A stretch of DNA of 64,000 nucleotides from UBA7455 sp026713185 (lineage in GTDB: Bacteria > Pseudomonadota > Gammaproteobacteria > Pseudomonadales > Azotimanducaceae). The stretch's first letter is position 1, and every line of letters begins with the position of its first letter. Both the position numbers and the translations under genes were made by a program. Location of the stretch: positions 2,790,001 to 2,854,000 of the forward strand of contig OY762456.1 of NCBI GenBank assembly GCA_963665785.1. Direction: 5' to 3'. Under the pieces are notes generated by a model, which did no database searches, had not been told where the DNA came from, and saw only the letters and a list, made by a program, of their open reading frames with translations. This document shows positions 45,787-53,602 of this stretch, piece after piece.

Positions 45787-45813
45787 ATGAACGGAAATTC
45801 AGTGAAAAAATAA
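45787..45813 (+). CDS. 8-codon mini-ORF with ideal ribosome binding site
   Basis: ATG AAC GGA AAT TCA GTG AAA AAA TAA encodes MNGNSVKK. AAGGAG ends 7 nt before the ATG, an ideal spacing rarely conserved by chance. It lies between a hairpin and a degenerate repeat-spacer-repeat unit upstream of csb1. Tiny ORFs with strong ribosome binding sites are the toxin half (CreT) of known CreTA modules that guard type I CRISPR systems. It does not carry the tandem rare Arg codons of the archaeal example. Translation is a prediction only. Confidence 0.3.
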   Translation: MNGNSVKK

Positions 45814-45903
45814 TTTGAAAATAAAGTTGGAATTTAACCGCGACCGCTGATTAGACATTTCTATCTCTATTCCCTTTGTTTGTATTGAATGAATGGTTTT
45901 TTA

Positions 45904-45932
45904 TTGCACTAAATGAAAATTTAGTCTAAACT
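45904..45932 (+). promoter_or_regulatory. candidate sigma-70 promoter of the cas effector operon
   Basis: TTGCAC (45904-45909) and TAAACT (45927-45932) with 17 bp between them, each matching the consensus at four of six positions. Initiation would fall near 45940, about 17 nt before the degenerate mini-array, so mini-array and csb1 would share one transcript. Confidence 0.4.
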
Positions 45933-45956
45933 CTGCGAAATCTGCTCCAAGTGCCA

Positions 45957-46064
45957 CGTCGTCCCGGCAAAACCAAGCAGCAGCATTGAAGAGGGTGAAT
46001 TGATTGAATACGGTCAATCTCAGCAGTATATCCCCCAGGTTAGTTCCGGGGGCCCCATTGAAGC
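45957..46064 (+). ncRNA. degenerate repeat-spacer-repeat unit (crRNA-like guide candidate)
   Basis: Two sequences ending in ATTGAAG, the 3' end of the array's repeat in its transcribed sense, occur at 45985 and 46057, exactly 72 bp apart, the period of the real array. The second (46029-46064) matches the last 18 bases of the true repeat at 16 positions, and its hairpin is kept with different bases (CCCCC-A-GG/CC-GGGGG, loop TTAGTT) at the same 4-nt distance from ATTGAAGC. The first (45957-45992) keeps mainly the CATTGAAG end. The 36-nt segment between them equals a spacer in length. This is the layout of CreR/CreA-type guides. It ends 36 nt before csb1. Confidence 0.55.
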
Positions 46065-46100
46065 CAAGTTATCTTTCATCACACATAGGAGTCGAAGTCC

Positions 46101-47309
46101 ATGTCCGAATTGACATATTCTGACGTCAGAGCCGCTGTTGGCGGTACCGCTGCCGCCTTACGTTGCATAACCAATTACCAACCAGTCGGCGGACCGGGAG
46201 ACAAGATATTCCCACCGACCTACGAGGGTGGGAAGTATGCGACCGAGGAACGAGTCAACCCCGAAACCGGGGAAATCAGCGATTGCGTTCTACTGGATTC
46301 GGTCCAATCACAGGCCAATCGCATGGAATTGGCACTGCTTGAGGCGCGTCGGCGGCGGGATATACAATTACCCCTGCTGGTTACTAGATTCGACGATGAT
46401 GCGCTGCTGAAAAAGTTCACTGTCACCAGCTTGGAAGCTCCACACAGGATTGCCGATGCATTGTTCCGCGACAGCCTGCTCGATGGCGTGATTTTTCGGA
46501 AATCGAAAGCCGGCCGCGTATTGGACACTGCAGAAGCCCGCAACGCGACCGGCTTGTTCGGCCTGTGCCCTACGGCACTGGTATTTGGCGTTTGGGATTC
46601 GACCGGCCCGCGCGGCGGCCTAGGCGCCAAATTTCAGCGAGCACTGGTATCAGAAATTATCGGCTACGGCGCAAAGTTGGGTGTCAAGACAAGCAGCCGA
46701 ATAGACCCGGCTGAAATTAGATTAGGGGCGGGGCCGGTTCTTTCCCGCCGTCAAGATATTTCAACCGCGCCGAACTGGACCTTGGATTCTCAGACCGGAG
46801 GCAAGAAGCTCGGCAAGGATGGCAAACCCTCCGAGGCGAACCACGGCAATGTGACTCCCGGAATCGCTCCCGGCGGCTTCACAGTTATCAAAGGCGTTCA
46901 GACCACTGTGATTTCCCTCAGCGCATTGCGTCGGTTGCGCTTTCCATTGGACGGCAGCGCTGACTCGAATCCAGATATAGACCTGCTAGCACGGACAACT
47001 CTTGCTGCGCTCGGGTTGGCTTCTGCTACTTTGGCGCGTGGAGACGGTGACCTTCGCTCCCGGTGCCACTTGCTCCCGCAACAAGAACCCGTTTGGGAGT
47101 TGTTGGATCGCCCCGCCACGGAGCCGACGATGTATGATTTAACGCCCGAAAATGCTATTGCACTGCTGAATGAAGCGGTCGCTGAAGCTAAAAGTTCTGG
47201 GCTGCCTTGGGAAGGCGAAATCTCACTCGAGCCCTCGGAAGAACTACTTGAGTTGGTACGGCGCAGCCAGCAACTGGCGGCGAGCACATCCGACGCGGAT
47301 TCAAAATAA
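46101..47309 (+). CDS. csb1: type I-G CRISPR backbone protein Csb1 (Cas7)
   Basis: 402 residues. Csb1 (GSU0053 family) forms the Cas7 filament along the crRNA in type I-G (formerly I-U) Cascade. Diagnostic parts: FPPTYEGGKYATEERV, CVLLDSVQSQANRMELALLEAR, SLEAPHRIADALFRDS and GLCPTALVFGVWDSTGPRGG. AGGAG lies 9 nt before the ATG. First gene of the effector operon; its TAA shares one base with the csb2 ATG. Expression could be affected by the crRNA-like unit directly upstream. Confidence 0.94.
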   Translation: MSELTYSDVRAAVGGTAAALRCITNYQPVGGPGDKIFPPTYEGGKYATEERVNPETGEISDCVLLDSVQSQANRMELALLEARRRRDIQLPLLVTRFDDDALLKKFTVTSLEAPHRIADALFRDSLLDGVIFRKSKAGRVLDTAEARNATGLFGLCPTALVFGVWDSTGPRGGLGAKFQRALVSEIIGYGAKLGVKTSSRIDPAEIRLGAGPVLSRRQDISTAPNWTLDSQTGGKKLGKDGKPSEANHGNVTPGIAPGGFTVIKGVQTTVISLSALRRLRFPLDGSADSNPDIDLLARTTLAALGLASATLARGDGDLRSRCHLLPQQEPVWELLDRPATEPTMYDLTPENAIALLNEAVAEAKSSGLPWEGEISLEPSEELLELVRRSQQLAASTSDADSK

Positions 47310-49642
47310 TGTTTTCGATCGCCATTCGTTACCTAAATGGTTGGTCGATGGCAGCGGCGGATGGGGCAAAGAAAGAACTGGCGGAATGGCCACCTCACCC
47401 CGACCGCATTTTCATGGCGCTGGCCGCAGCTTGGTTTGAAACTGGCGAAGACGCCGCTGAAGGCGCCGCACTGCGTTGGTTGGAAGAACAGGACTCGCCA
47501 GCCATCGCCGCATCAGATGCCGGCAGGCGTTCGGTTCTTAAGAACTTCGTGCCTGTCAATGATACATCAACACCGTTTGAGGATGAGAAGAAGGGCACGT
47601 TGGCCATGCCGACTGGCGACATGCCTATTGGCAGGCCACGGCGTGACCGTTTGTTCCCGGTCGCTGTTCCTCACCATCCAGTCATCCACTTGACGTGGGA
47701 TGTATCGTTGCCGGATGAACACCACATTCCAATGGAGCGCCTATTGACTAAGGTCACCCATGTAGGCCACTCAGCCTCGCTGACGCAAGCCTGGGTCGAA
47801 GAGGATGCTCCCAAGCCACGCTGGTTCCCCACCACAAGCCTGGCCATGCACCGATTACGTGTGCCTTACTCGGGCCGCCTCAACTCATTGAGACAACGAC
47901 TCAATCGCGACAACCTCTTAGCTTTCCTCGATAGCTCAGGAGAAATCAGCGGAATCAAAGCAACTCTGAAAGAGATCAAGGAAGCCCGGCCCCATCGGGC
48001 GGATTGGAACGATTTCCCGGATGTGCTGATCTTGAAAGAGGAATCGACCGTAAAGCAAGACCCGCTATACCCCGCCTCGAAGACCGGTGACGCCGATGCC
48101 GCGGCAGCCATGTTGAAAAACTTGCTTGTCCCCGCCGACATCGCTCGAATACAACAGTTCATCGACACATATACCGACACGGAAAAATCCAGTCTGGCGG
48201 CGGTGCATGCGTATGAGACTAAATTGAACGCCATTCCCTCCGCCTTGGCCAGGATAATCAGTGAGACATCGGGTTGTGAGTACGCCATGGACGTAAGACA
48301 AATCAATGTAGTCTCTCACACCGGCGCCGATGGTTATGGTCGACTTGGACGTCAAGCCCTGTTCAAAGGTCCAATTGAAAAAGGCAGATCCTATATTCTG
48401 GTTGATGATTTCGTCGGTCAAGGTGGCACACTCGCAAATCTGCGTGGATACATTCAAAAACAGGGTGGCCATGTGGCAGCAGCATTGGTGTTAACCGGCA
48501 AGCCCTTTTCTGCTATACTTGCGCCCAGTGACGAACAACTGAATGAACTGGCAAAGACTCATGGCAAAGACCTTGAAAAATGGTGGAAAGACTACTTCGG
48601 TCACACCTTCGATAGACTTACTCAATCGGAAGCTCGGTACCTCGCCCGCTCCCCGAGTGTTGACCGCATACGAAGACGAATTGTTGAGGCGAAGCGCCCA
48701 CGAGATTTCCAAGGTCACTATCGAGGTCCTAAGGCGCAAAGACAACGCCTGAAACAACTGGAAGTCGAACTGAATCAGCGTTTTCCGAACGGTGCTCCGC
48801 CAAGTCAGCGCCCAACAGTCGGACGATGGCAGGGCTACGGCGAACCTGTAGCCGTTAGCGTCAAGGAACAATCTTTAAATCACTTTGATCCCAACTTAAT
48901 CATTCTCCGGCTGTCCGGCAATCGTGTCTCGTTGCCAGGTACGCTTAGGCTTACGGGCGCATTGCGGGGCGCCTTGATGAAGCATTGCTCCAAGCAGCGA
49001 CCACCCGAATGGCTGTCCGGCCATACACCTGACGGCTATCCGAGCAGGAAACCACATCTCGCCATGCTGCCCCTGCCCTTTACAGGTTCGCAACATGCCG
49101 ATGGCCGCATACTCGGCGTTGCCCTTGCCTTGCCATTGGGCTCAGACCAACGAGAAGTTTCGGAATGTCTGGCGCCATTCCTGTATGACGCGGCGGGCCT
49201 TCCTGTTTCACGCCACTTGTTTGATGGCGAATGGCTGGAATGCGAAATTGAGCAGGAAACCCGCGAACGGCCGCCACTAGCATTACGCGCGGAGCGCTGG
49301 ACGCGCCAGTCCCGCACTTGGTCGAGTGTGACTCCGGTTGTCCTGGATCGACATCATGATGGCAAGGATCGTTGGCAAAGCGCTGCCGAAGATGTCAAAA
49401 CCGCTTGCGAGCGCATTGGGCTGCCCAGACCGAAGGAAGTCATGCTGCATCCCGTTTCACTCGCGGAAGGCGCTCCCCACGCTCGAGAATTCCCACGTAT
49501 GACAAGAAAATCGGACAGCGGCACCCGAAATCATAGCCACGCCGTGTTGATTTTCGACCAGCCTGTAACCGGCCCAGTAATGATTGGTGCGGGACGCTTC
49601 CGTGGCTATGGCCTATGCTTGCCGGTGAATCAGGAAGGATAA
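47309..49642 (+). CDS. csb2: Csb2 (Cas5-Cas6 fusion) with inserted phosphoribosyltransferase domain
   Basis: 777 residues, about 250 more than I expect for Csb2 (GSU0054 family). Residues 1-208 are the Cas5-like half (IRYLNGWSMAAADGAKKE, WPPHPDRIFMALAAAWFETGE, KVTHVGHSASLTQAWVE). Residues 470-777 resume it (GRWQGYGEP, RLTGALRGALMK, PEWLSGHTPDGYPSRKPHLA) and end in the Cas6-like glycine-rich loop GAGRFRGYGLC with His 742/744 nearby. In between, about 210-465 is a foreign insert whose second half (320-465) is a type I phosphoribosyltransferase: VVSHTGADGYGRLGRQALF, then the PRPP motif YILVDDFVGQGGT (362-374). The Csb2 linker pieces on either side join sensibly. The frame is intact throughout, so one fusion protein is expected. 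It should process pre-crRNA and cap the 5' handle; the role of the insert is unknown. Confidence 0.9.
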   Translation: MFSIAIRYLNGWSMAAADGAKKELAEWPPHPDRIFMALAAAWFETGEDAAEGAALRWLEEQDSPAIAASDAGRRSVLKNFVPVNDTSTPFEDEKKGTLAMPTGDMPIGRPRRDRLFPVAVPHHPVIHLTWDVSLPDEHHIPMERLLTKVTHVGHSASLTQAWVEEDAPKPRWFPTTSLAMHRLRVPYSGRLNSLRQRLNRDNLLAFLDSSGEISGIKATLKEIKEARPHRADWNDFPDVLILKEESTVKQDPLYPASKTGDADAAAAMLKNLLVPADIARIQQFIDTYTDTEKSSLAAVHAYETKLNAIPSALARIISETSGCEYAMDVRQINVVSHTGADGYGRLGRQALFKGPIEKGRSYILVDDFVGQGGTLANLRGYIQKQGGHVAAALVLTGKPFSAILAPSDEQLNELAKTHGKDLEKWWKDYFGHTFDRLTQSEARYLARSPSVDRIRRRIVEAKRPRDFQGHYRGPKAQRQRLKQLEVELNQRFPNGAPPSQRPTVGRWQGYGEPVAVSVKEQSLNHFDPNLIILRLSGNRVSLPGTLRLTGALRGALMKHCSKQRPPEWLSGHTPDGYPSRKPHLAMLPLPFTGSQHADGRILGVALALPLGSDQREVSECLAPFLYDAAGLPVSRHLFDGEWLECEIEQETRERPPLALRAERWTRQSRTWSSVTPVVLDRHHDGKDRWQSAAEDVKTACERIGLPRPKEVMLHPVSLAEGAPHAREFPRMTRKSDSGTRNHSHAVLIFDQPVTGPVMIGAGRFRGYGLCLPVNQEG
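47936..48703 (+). other. in-frame phosphoribosyltransferase insertion within csb2
   Basis: Residues about 210-465 of Csb2. The first 110 residues look helical and charged, the rest is a PRTase with two acidic residues followed by G-Q-G-G-T (VDDFVGQGGT), preceded by four hydrophobic residues as in PRPP-binding loops. The following helix TLANLRGYIQKQGGHVAAALVLT is typical. As I recall, PRTases with this motif also occur in large mobile-element helicase/methylase proteins. Boundaries were set by eye from where Csb2-like sequence stops and resumes. Confidence 0.75.
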
Positions 49643-49646
49643 GGTG

Positions 49647-52600
49647 ATGGCCAAATTGACCGCGTCCCTTTTCAACCAATATTTTCAGGCTCTCTGGGGG
49701 TTTAAGCCTTTTGCTTGGCAGCAAACGCTAGCGGAAAGGGTATTGCGGGAAGTTGATCAGCCATGGCCCGAAGCCATAGCCTTGCCTACAGCCGCCGGAA
49801 AGACCGCCTGTATCGACATAGCCGTATTCGTGCTCGCAGCCCAAGCATTACAAATTGCGAAAAGCAGTGCCATTACTGCGCCACGTCGAATTTTCTTTGT
49901 CGTGGACCGACGCATCATCGTTGATGAAGCCTATGCTCGCGCCGAGCGTCTGGCGGGAAAATTGGCAAAAGCCGAAACAGGCATCCTAAAGGATGTCGCC
50001 GACTCCTTGCGGATGATTGCCCATGGCAGCACGGAAGGGCTCTGGCAAGACGAGCAGCCGCTTACGGTCCATACTCTTCGCGGCGCCAGTTTCCGTTCTG
50101 ATTCCTGGGCGCGCAGTCCACTGCAACCCGCCATCGTCACCTCCACAGTCGATCAGGTTGGCTCCCGCCTGTTGTTTCGGGCTTACGGCCGCGGCTCGGG
50201 CATGTGGCCGGTTTATGCTGGACTGACTGCCAACGACAGCTTGATCTTGTTGGATGAAGCTCATTGCGCCCAACCATTCCTCGAGACGCTGCAAGCGGTT
50301 CAGCGCTACCAAAAGTGGAGCGAGAATCCACTGAGCCGGAATTTTCATCCCGTAGTACTTTCAGCGACCCCACCTCCCGGATTAGAGTCCGTATTCAAGG
50401 ACGTTTCAGCTCAAGCCACTGACCCAAGCCACCTTCTGGGGCGTCGTCAGTTGGCGCGAAAACCGGCTTCGGTGGGTAAGGTTGAGGCAGCCAGAGGCAA
50501 GAATGCAACCCACATTTTCGCGAAAGCACTTAGCGAGAAGGCCGAGTATCTTGCAGGAGAATCAAAAGCTCGCAATGAAGGCAAGAATCCAGCCGTAGTT
50601 GTATTTGCAAACCGCGTTGCCACCGCCCGCTCTGTACGTGACTACCTCGCCCAAAGTCATAATGGCAAAGTGACGCTGTTGACCGGACGAATGCGCGAAA
50701 TCGACAAATCCAGCGTAATCGTTGCCCTTGAAAAACTGAAACTGGCTTCGAGCGACTCAGGAAACCGGGAGTTTGATGCGCCGCATTTTGTGGTCGCCAC
50801 ACAGACTCTAGAAGTTGGAGCCGACCTCGATTTCGACGTTCTGGTCACAGAATGTGCCTCGCTTGACGCCCTGCGCCAGCGCTTTGGCCGCTTGAATCGT
50901 ACTGGCCGCGCAATTGAAGCCTGTGCGGCCATTCTCCTGCGTGGCGACCAAAGAAATGATGATCCAGTCTACGATTCCGCGATCATCAATACCTTTGAAT
51001 GGCTCAACAAGAAGCGTGATGGTAAGGGCACTGTGGATTTCGGCGTTGCCCACTTGCAACCACCAGTCGAAAAAGAACTTCAACTGCTGAACAGTCCTAC
51101 TCGTCACGCACCTATCATGCTTCCCGCGCACGTGGATTGCCTGGCGCAAACGAGCCCAACACCCGAACCGTCGCCCGAGGTTAGCCTATTCCTGCACGGT
51201 CAGAGTGAAACCCGGGCAGAAGTACACGTTTGCTGGCGTGTTGGTCCCACTAATGAAAATCTGCAACTGTGTCCGCCCGTATCCAGCGAAATGCTTGCTG
51301 TACGGATAGGAGTCTTTCGGCGCTGGCTGCGCGGAGAGAAGATAGAAGATGTCGGCAGTGACGTTGAAAGCGAGGCTGGCGCCGAAGACGCAGATGATAC
51401 TGACACTAGTATTAGGGAAAACCGCATTGCTTTCGTTTGGAGAAATACAAAGACAGGTATGGATTTGGTACGCATAGATCAGGATTCCGATCCAAGACCT
51501 GGCGAAATCGTTGTCATTGACGCAAGCAATATTGGCTACCCAGTTCGAAATGACTTCCGGGTCCTCGGAGAACTTCCAGAATTTCAGGACAGTACGTCTG
51601 TATTGGATGTGAGCCAGCAAGCATATCTGGAGAGCCGGGCGAAGGCGATTTTGCGGCTGCAAGATGAATTGATCGAGCTGTGGCCCCCGGGCAAGTCCCG
51701 CAATCTTGGCAGGGAATTGCTGGCCGAGTCGGTACTCGAAGAATCCGATCCCAACGCGCAGCTAGACCTTGCGCGTCGCATGCTGGAAGCCTTGGTCAGA
51801 GAATGCGAGTTCCATCCCCAATTTGAATGGCTCTACGACGCGTCGAAACAATTCCGAGCAGAATCGAAACGGCGTGTATTTCTGCGAAATATTCACCACG
51901 TCGGAAAAAATGAAATAGTCCTGACCGGGCTGCACCTGATGCGCAAGTACACGAGACAGGCGGAAACCTTCAATGATGAGGACGACCTAAATTCGTCCGG
52001 CACCGCCAACCGACAAGGCCGACCTATCCTGCTGCGAACTCATTTGCCGGGAGTGGAAGATTGGGCCCGCCGCTTTGCGCTCGGTTGTGGTCTTCCCAAT
52101 GACCTGGTTGACTCTGTAGCAAGCGCCGGATTGTTACATGACACGGGAAAGGCCGATTCGCGCTTCCAGTCTTGGCTCAATGGGGGGCGTCACTTACCCG
52201 CGGTTCAAGAGCCACTCGCCAAGTCAGCCTCCATTCCCAAGACTCGCCAAGCACACAAGATGGCAAGGATTAATTCGGGCTATCCTTCTGGCGGCCGCCA
52301 TGAACTGCTGTCTGTACGACTCGCGGAAAGTGCGCCTGAATTGCTGCCCGATGATCCTCTGCTGCGCGAACTGACATTGTTTTTGGTTTCAAGCCATCAT
52401 GGTTTCTGCCGCCCCTTTGCGCCTGTAATCAGCGACGAAATTGCTCCTGAAGTTGCATACCGGCTCAATGGACATGAAATGACTTGGTCCGGCCCAACGC
52501 GGCTTGAACACTTGGATGCCAGGGTAGCGCGACGATTCTGGTTGTTAGTCGAATCTTACGGATGGTGGGGCCTCGCTTGGCTGGAAGCGATTCTGCGACT

Positions 52601-52664
52601 GGCGGATCATCGGCGCAGTGAATGGGAAGAACTGCACGATGACCAAGGCGCCGCGAATGAATAA
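49647..52664 (+). CDS. cas3: CRISPR-associated helicase/nuclease Cas3 (type I-G)
   Basis: 1005 residues. Unwinds and degrades target DNA after Cascade binding. Helicase part first: Walker A PTAAGKT (about residues 47-53), LLDEAH at about 201-206, VLSATPPPGLESVF, TQTLEVGADLDFDVLVTECASLDALRQRFGRLNRTG. The HD nuclease part is C-terminal, with LLHDTGKADSRFQ and SSHHGF; the reversed helicase-then-HD order is that of type I-G (GSU0051) Cas3. The ATG at 49647 has GGAAGG 8 nt upstream; a GTG just before it is the alternative. Starts 4 bp after csb2; the end overlaps the next gene. Confidence 0.94.
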   Translation: MAKLTASLFNQYFQALWGFKPFAWQQTLAERVLREVDQPWPEAIALPTAAGKTACIDIAVFVLAAQALQIAKSSAITAPRRIFFVVDRRIIVDEAYARAERLAGKLAKAETGILKDVADSLRMIAHGSTEGLWQDEQPLTVHTLRGASFRSDSWARSPLQPAIVTSTVDQVGSRLLFRAYGRGSGMWPVYAGLTANDSLILLDEAHCAQPFLETLQAVQRYQKWSENPLSRNFHPVVLSATPPPGLESVFKDVSAQATDPSHLLGRRQLARKPASVGKVEAARGKNATHIFAKALSEKAEYLAGESKARNEGKNPAVVVFANRVATARSVRDYLAQSHNGKVTLLTGRMREIDKSSVIVALEKLKLASSDSGNREFDAPHFVVATQTLEVGADLDFDVLVTECASLDALRQRFGRLNRTGRAIEACAAILLRGDQRNDDPVYDSAIINTFEWLNKKRDGKGTVDFGVAHLQPPVEKELQLLNSPTRHAPIMLPAHVDCLAQTSPTPEPSPEVSLFLHGQSETRAEVHVCWRVGPTNENLQLCPPVSSEMLAVRIGVFRRWLRGEKIEDVGSDVESEAGAEDADDTDTSIRENRIAFVWRNTKTGMDLVRIDQDSDPRPGEIVVIDASNIGYPVRNDFRVLGELPEFQDSTSVLDVSQQAYLESRAKAILRLQDELIELWPPGKSRNLGRELLAESVLEESDPNAQLDLARRMLEALVRECEFHPQFEWLYDASKQFRAESKRRVFLRNIHHVGKNEIVLTGLHLMRKYTRQAETFNDEDDLNSSGTANRQGRPILLRTHLPGVEDWARRFALGCGLPNDLVDSVASAGLLHDTGKADSRFQSWLNGGRHLPAVQEPLAKSASIPKTRQAHKMARINSGYPSGGRHELLSVRLAESAPELLPDDPLLRELTLFLVSSHHGFCRPFAPVISDEIAPEVAYRLNGHEMTWSGPTRLEHLDARVARRFWLLVESYGWWGLAWLEAILRLADHRRSEWEELHDDQGAANE

Positions 52665-53595
52665 TCTGCTGCTTGGCGGTCTCTCTGCCGATAACCCGCT
52701 TAGCTATCTCGCCGCGCTTGGCGTCCTGCGAATCGCGACACTGGCAGCGCCGGAAAATCGGTTTGAAATGAGTTGGGTAAACGTGGATGGTTATTGGCAA
52801 CCGCGACTGTTCTCCTTGTCAGAAATTGATAGCACTAACTTGATAAACCTGCTTGAGGAACAATTGAAATCCTGTGCAGATTTGGCTGCTTTCAGTATTG
52901 ACAATGATTTGACGATCAAAATCAACGACTTCCGCAACGTGCTGATCAAAAGCCAGTCTACCGCCTCACCAAAGGACCGTCGCGATGTCGACTTTCTAGC
53001 TTCATTTGGCAGTGAAGCAATCGAATCTCGATCTAATGGTAAGCCCACCGGTCAGATCGCTGACACGGATTTTCGCACGATGAGCGGCGCGGGACACCAG
53101 CACTTTCTAGAAACGGTTCGGACCTTTATCAAAGACACGCAATTTGATCATCTGGATAAAGCTATCTTTGAGGTTTGGGTGTATAACGATCCCTTGAAGA
53201 GTCATAGTATGCGTTGGGATCCGATAGATGATAACCGGTATGCATTACGCTGGGGCAACCCTGCTAAAGACCCAACCAAAAACAAATCGGGAAGCGTTTG
53301 GGGTGGAAATCGTCTAGCAATAGAAGCACTACCCTTGTTTCCAACCCAACCCGGCAAGAACGAACTGAAAACCACTGGATTTTTCAAACGAAATCACATG
53401 ACCGCGCTCACTTGGCCAGTCTGGTCACCACAGATTGGATTATCGGAGGTCCGCTCATTGCTCGCACATTCAGAGCTTCAACAAGAGCAATCAGATCGAA
53501 CCAAGTTAACTGCCGTCGGGGTCGTTGAAGTATTCCGCAGTCAGAGAATAACACAAGGAAAATACCGCAATTTTGTCACACCCAAACCAGTATGA
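52639..53595 (+). CDS. csb3: Csb3/GSU0052-type subunit (Cas8-like) of type I-G Cascade
   Basis: 318 residues. The N-terminus (NNLLLGGLSADNPLSYLAALGVLRIA) is the NPLxxLAALGxLR opening shared by type I-G large-subunit-like proteins. The length and position beside cas3 fit the GSU0052 (Csb3) branch rather than the roughly 700-residue Csx17. Presumed role: PAM recognition/large subunit in Cascade. I chose ATG 52639, which has GGGAAGA 8 nt upstream and overlaps cas3 by 26 bp; ATG 52657 is possible. Its stop codon (53593-53595) lies within the target duplication of the adjacent IS, so the protein is complete. Confidence 0.8.
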   Translation: MTKAPRMNNLLLGGLSADNPLSYLAALGVLRIATLAAPENRFEMSWVNVDGYWQPRLFSLSEIDSTNLINLLEEQLKSCADLAAFSIDNDLTIKINDFRNVLIKSQSTASPKDRRDVDFLASFGSEAIESRSNGKPTGQIADTDFRTMSGAGHQHFLETVRTFIKDTQFDHLDKAIFEVWVYNDPLKSHSMRWDPIDDNRYALRWGNPAKDPTKNKSGSVWGGNRLAIEALPLFPTQPGKNELKTTGFFKRNHMTALTWPVWSPQIGLSEVRSLLAHSELQQEQSDRTKLTAVGVVEVFRSQRITQGKYRNFVTPKPV

Positions 53596-53602
53596 TCTAC
53601 GG
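53592..53602. repeat. left copy of the IS target-site duplication
   Basis: ATGATCTACGG, identical to 55718-55728 on the other side of the element, and including the last two bases of the csb3 stop region. Eleven bp is a little longer than the 8-10 bp usual for ISAs1. Confidence 0.9.

Noticed and set aside
47936..48703. Insert in csb2 as an intein
   Set aside because: No intein splice motifs (N-terminal Cys/Ser block, C-terminal HN followed by Cys/Ser/Thr) and no homing endonuclease motif; the PRPP motif points to a PRTase.
52639..53595. The Cas8-like gene as a Csx17 truncated by the IS element
   Set aside because: The stop codon lies in the target duplication and is therefore ancestral; reading across the reconstructed empty site gives the same stop.
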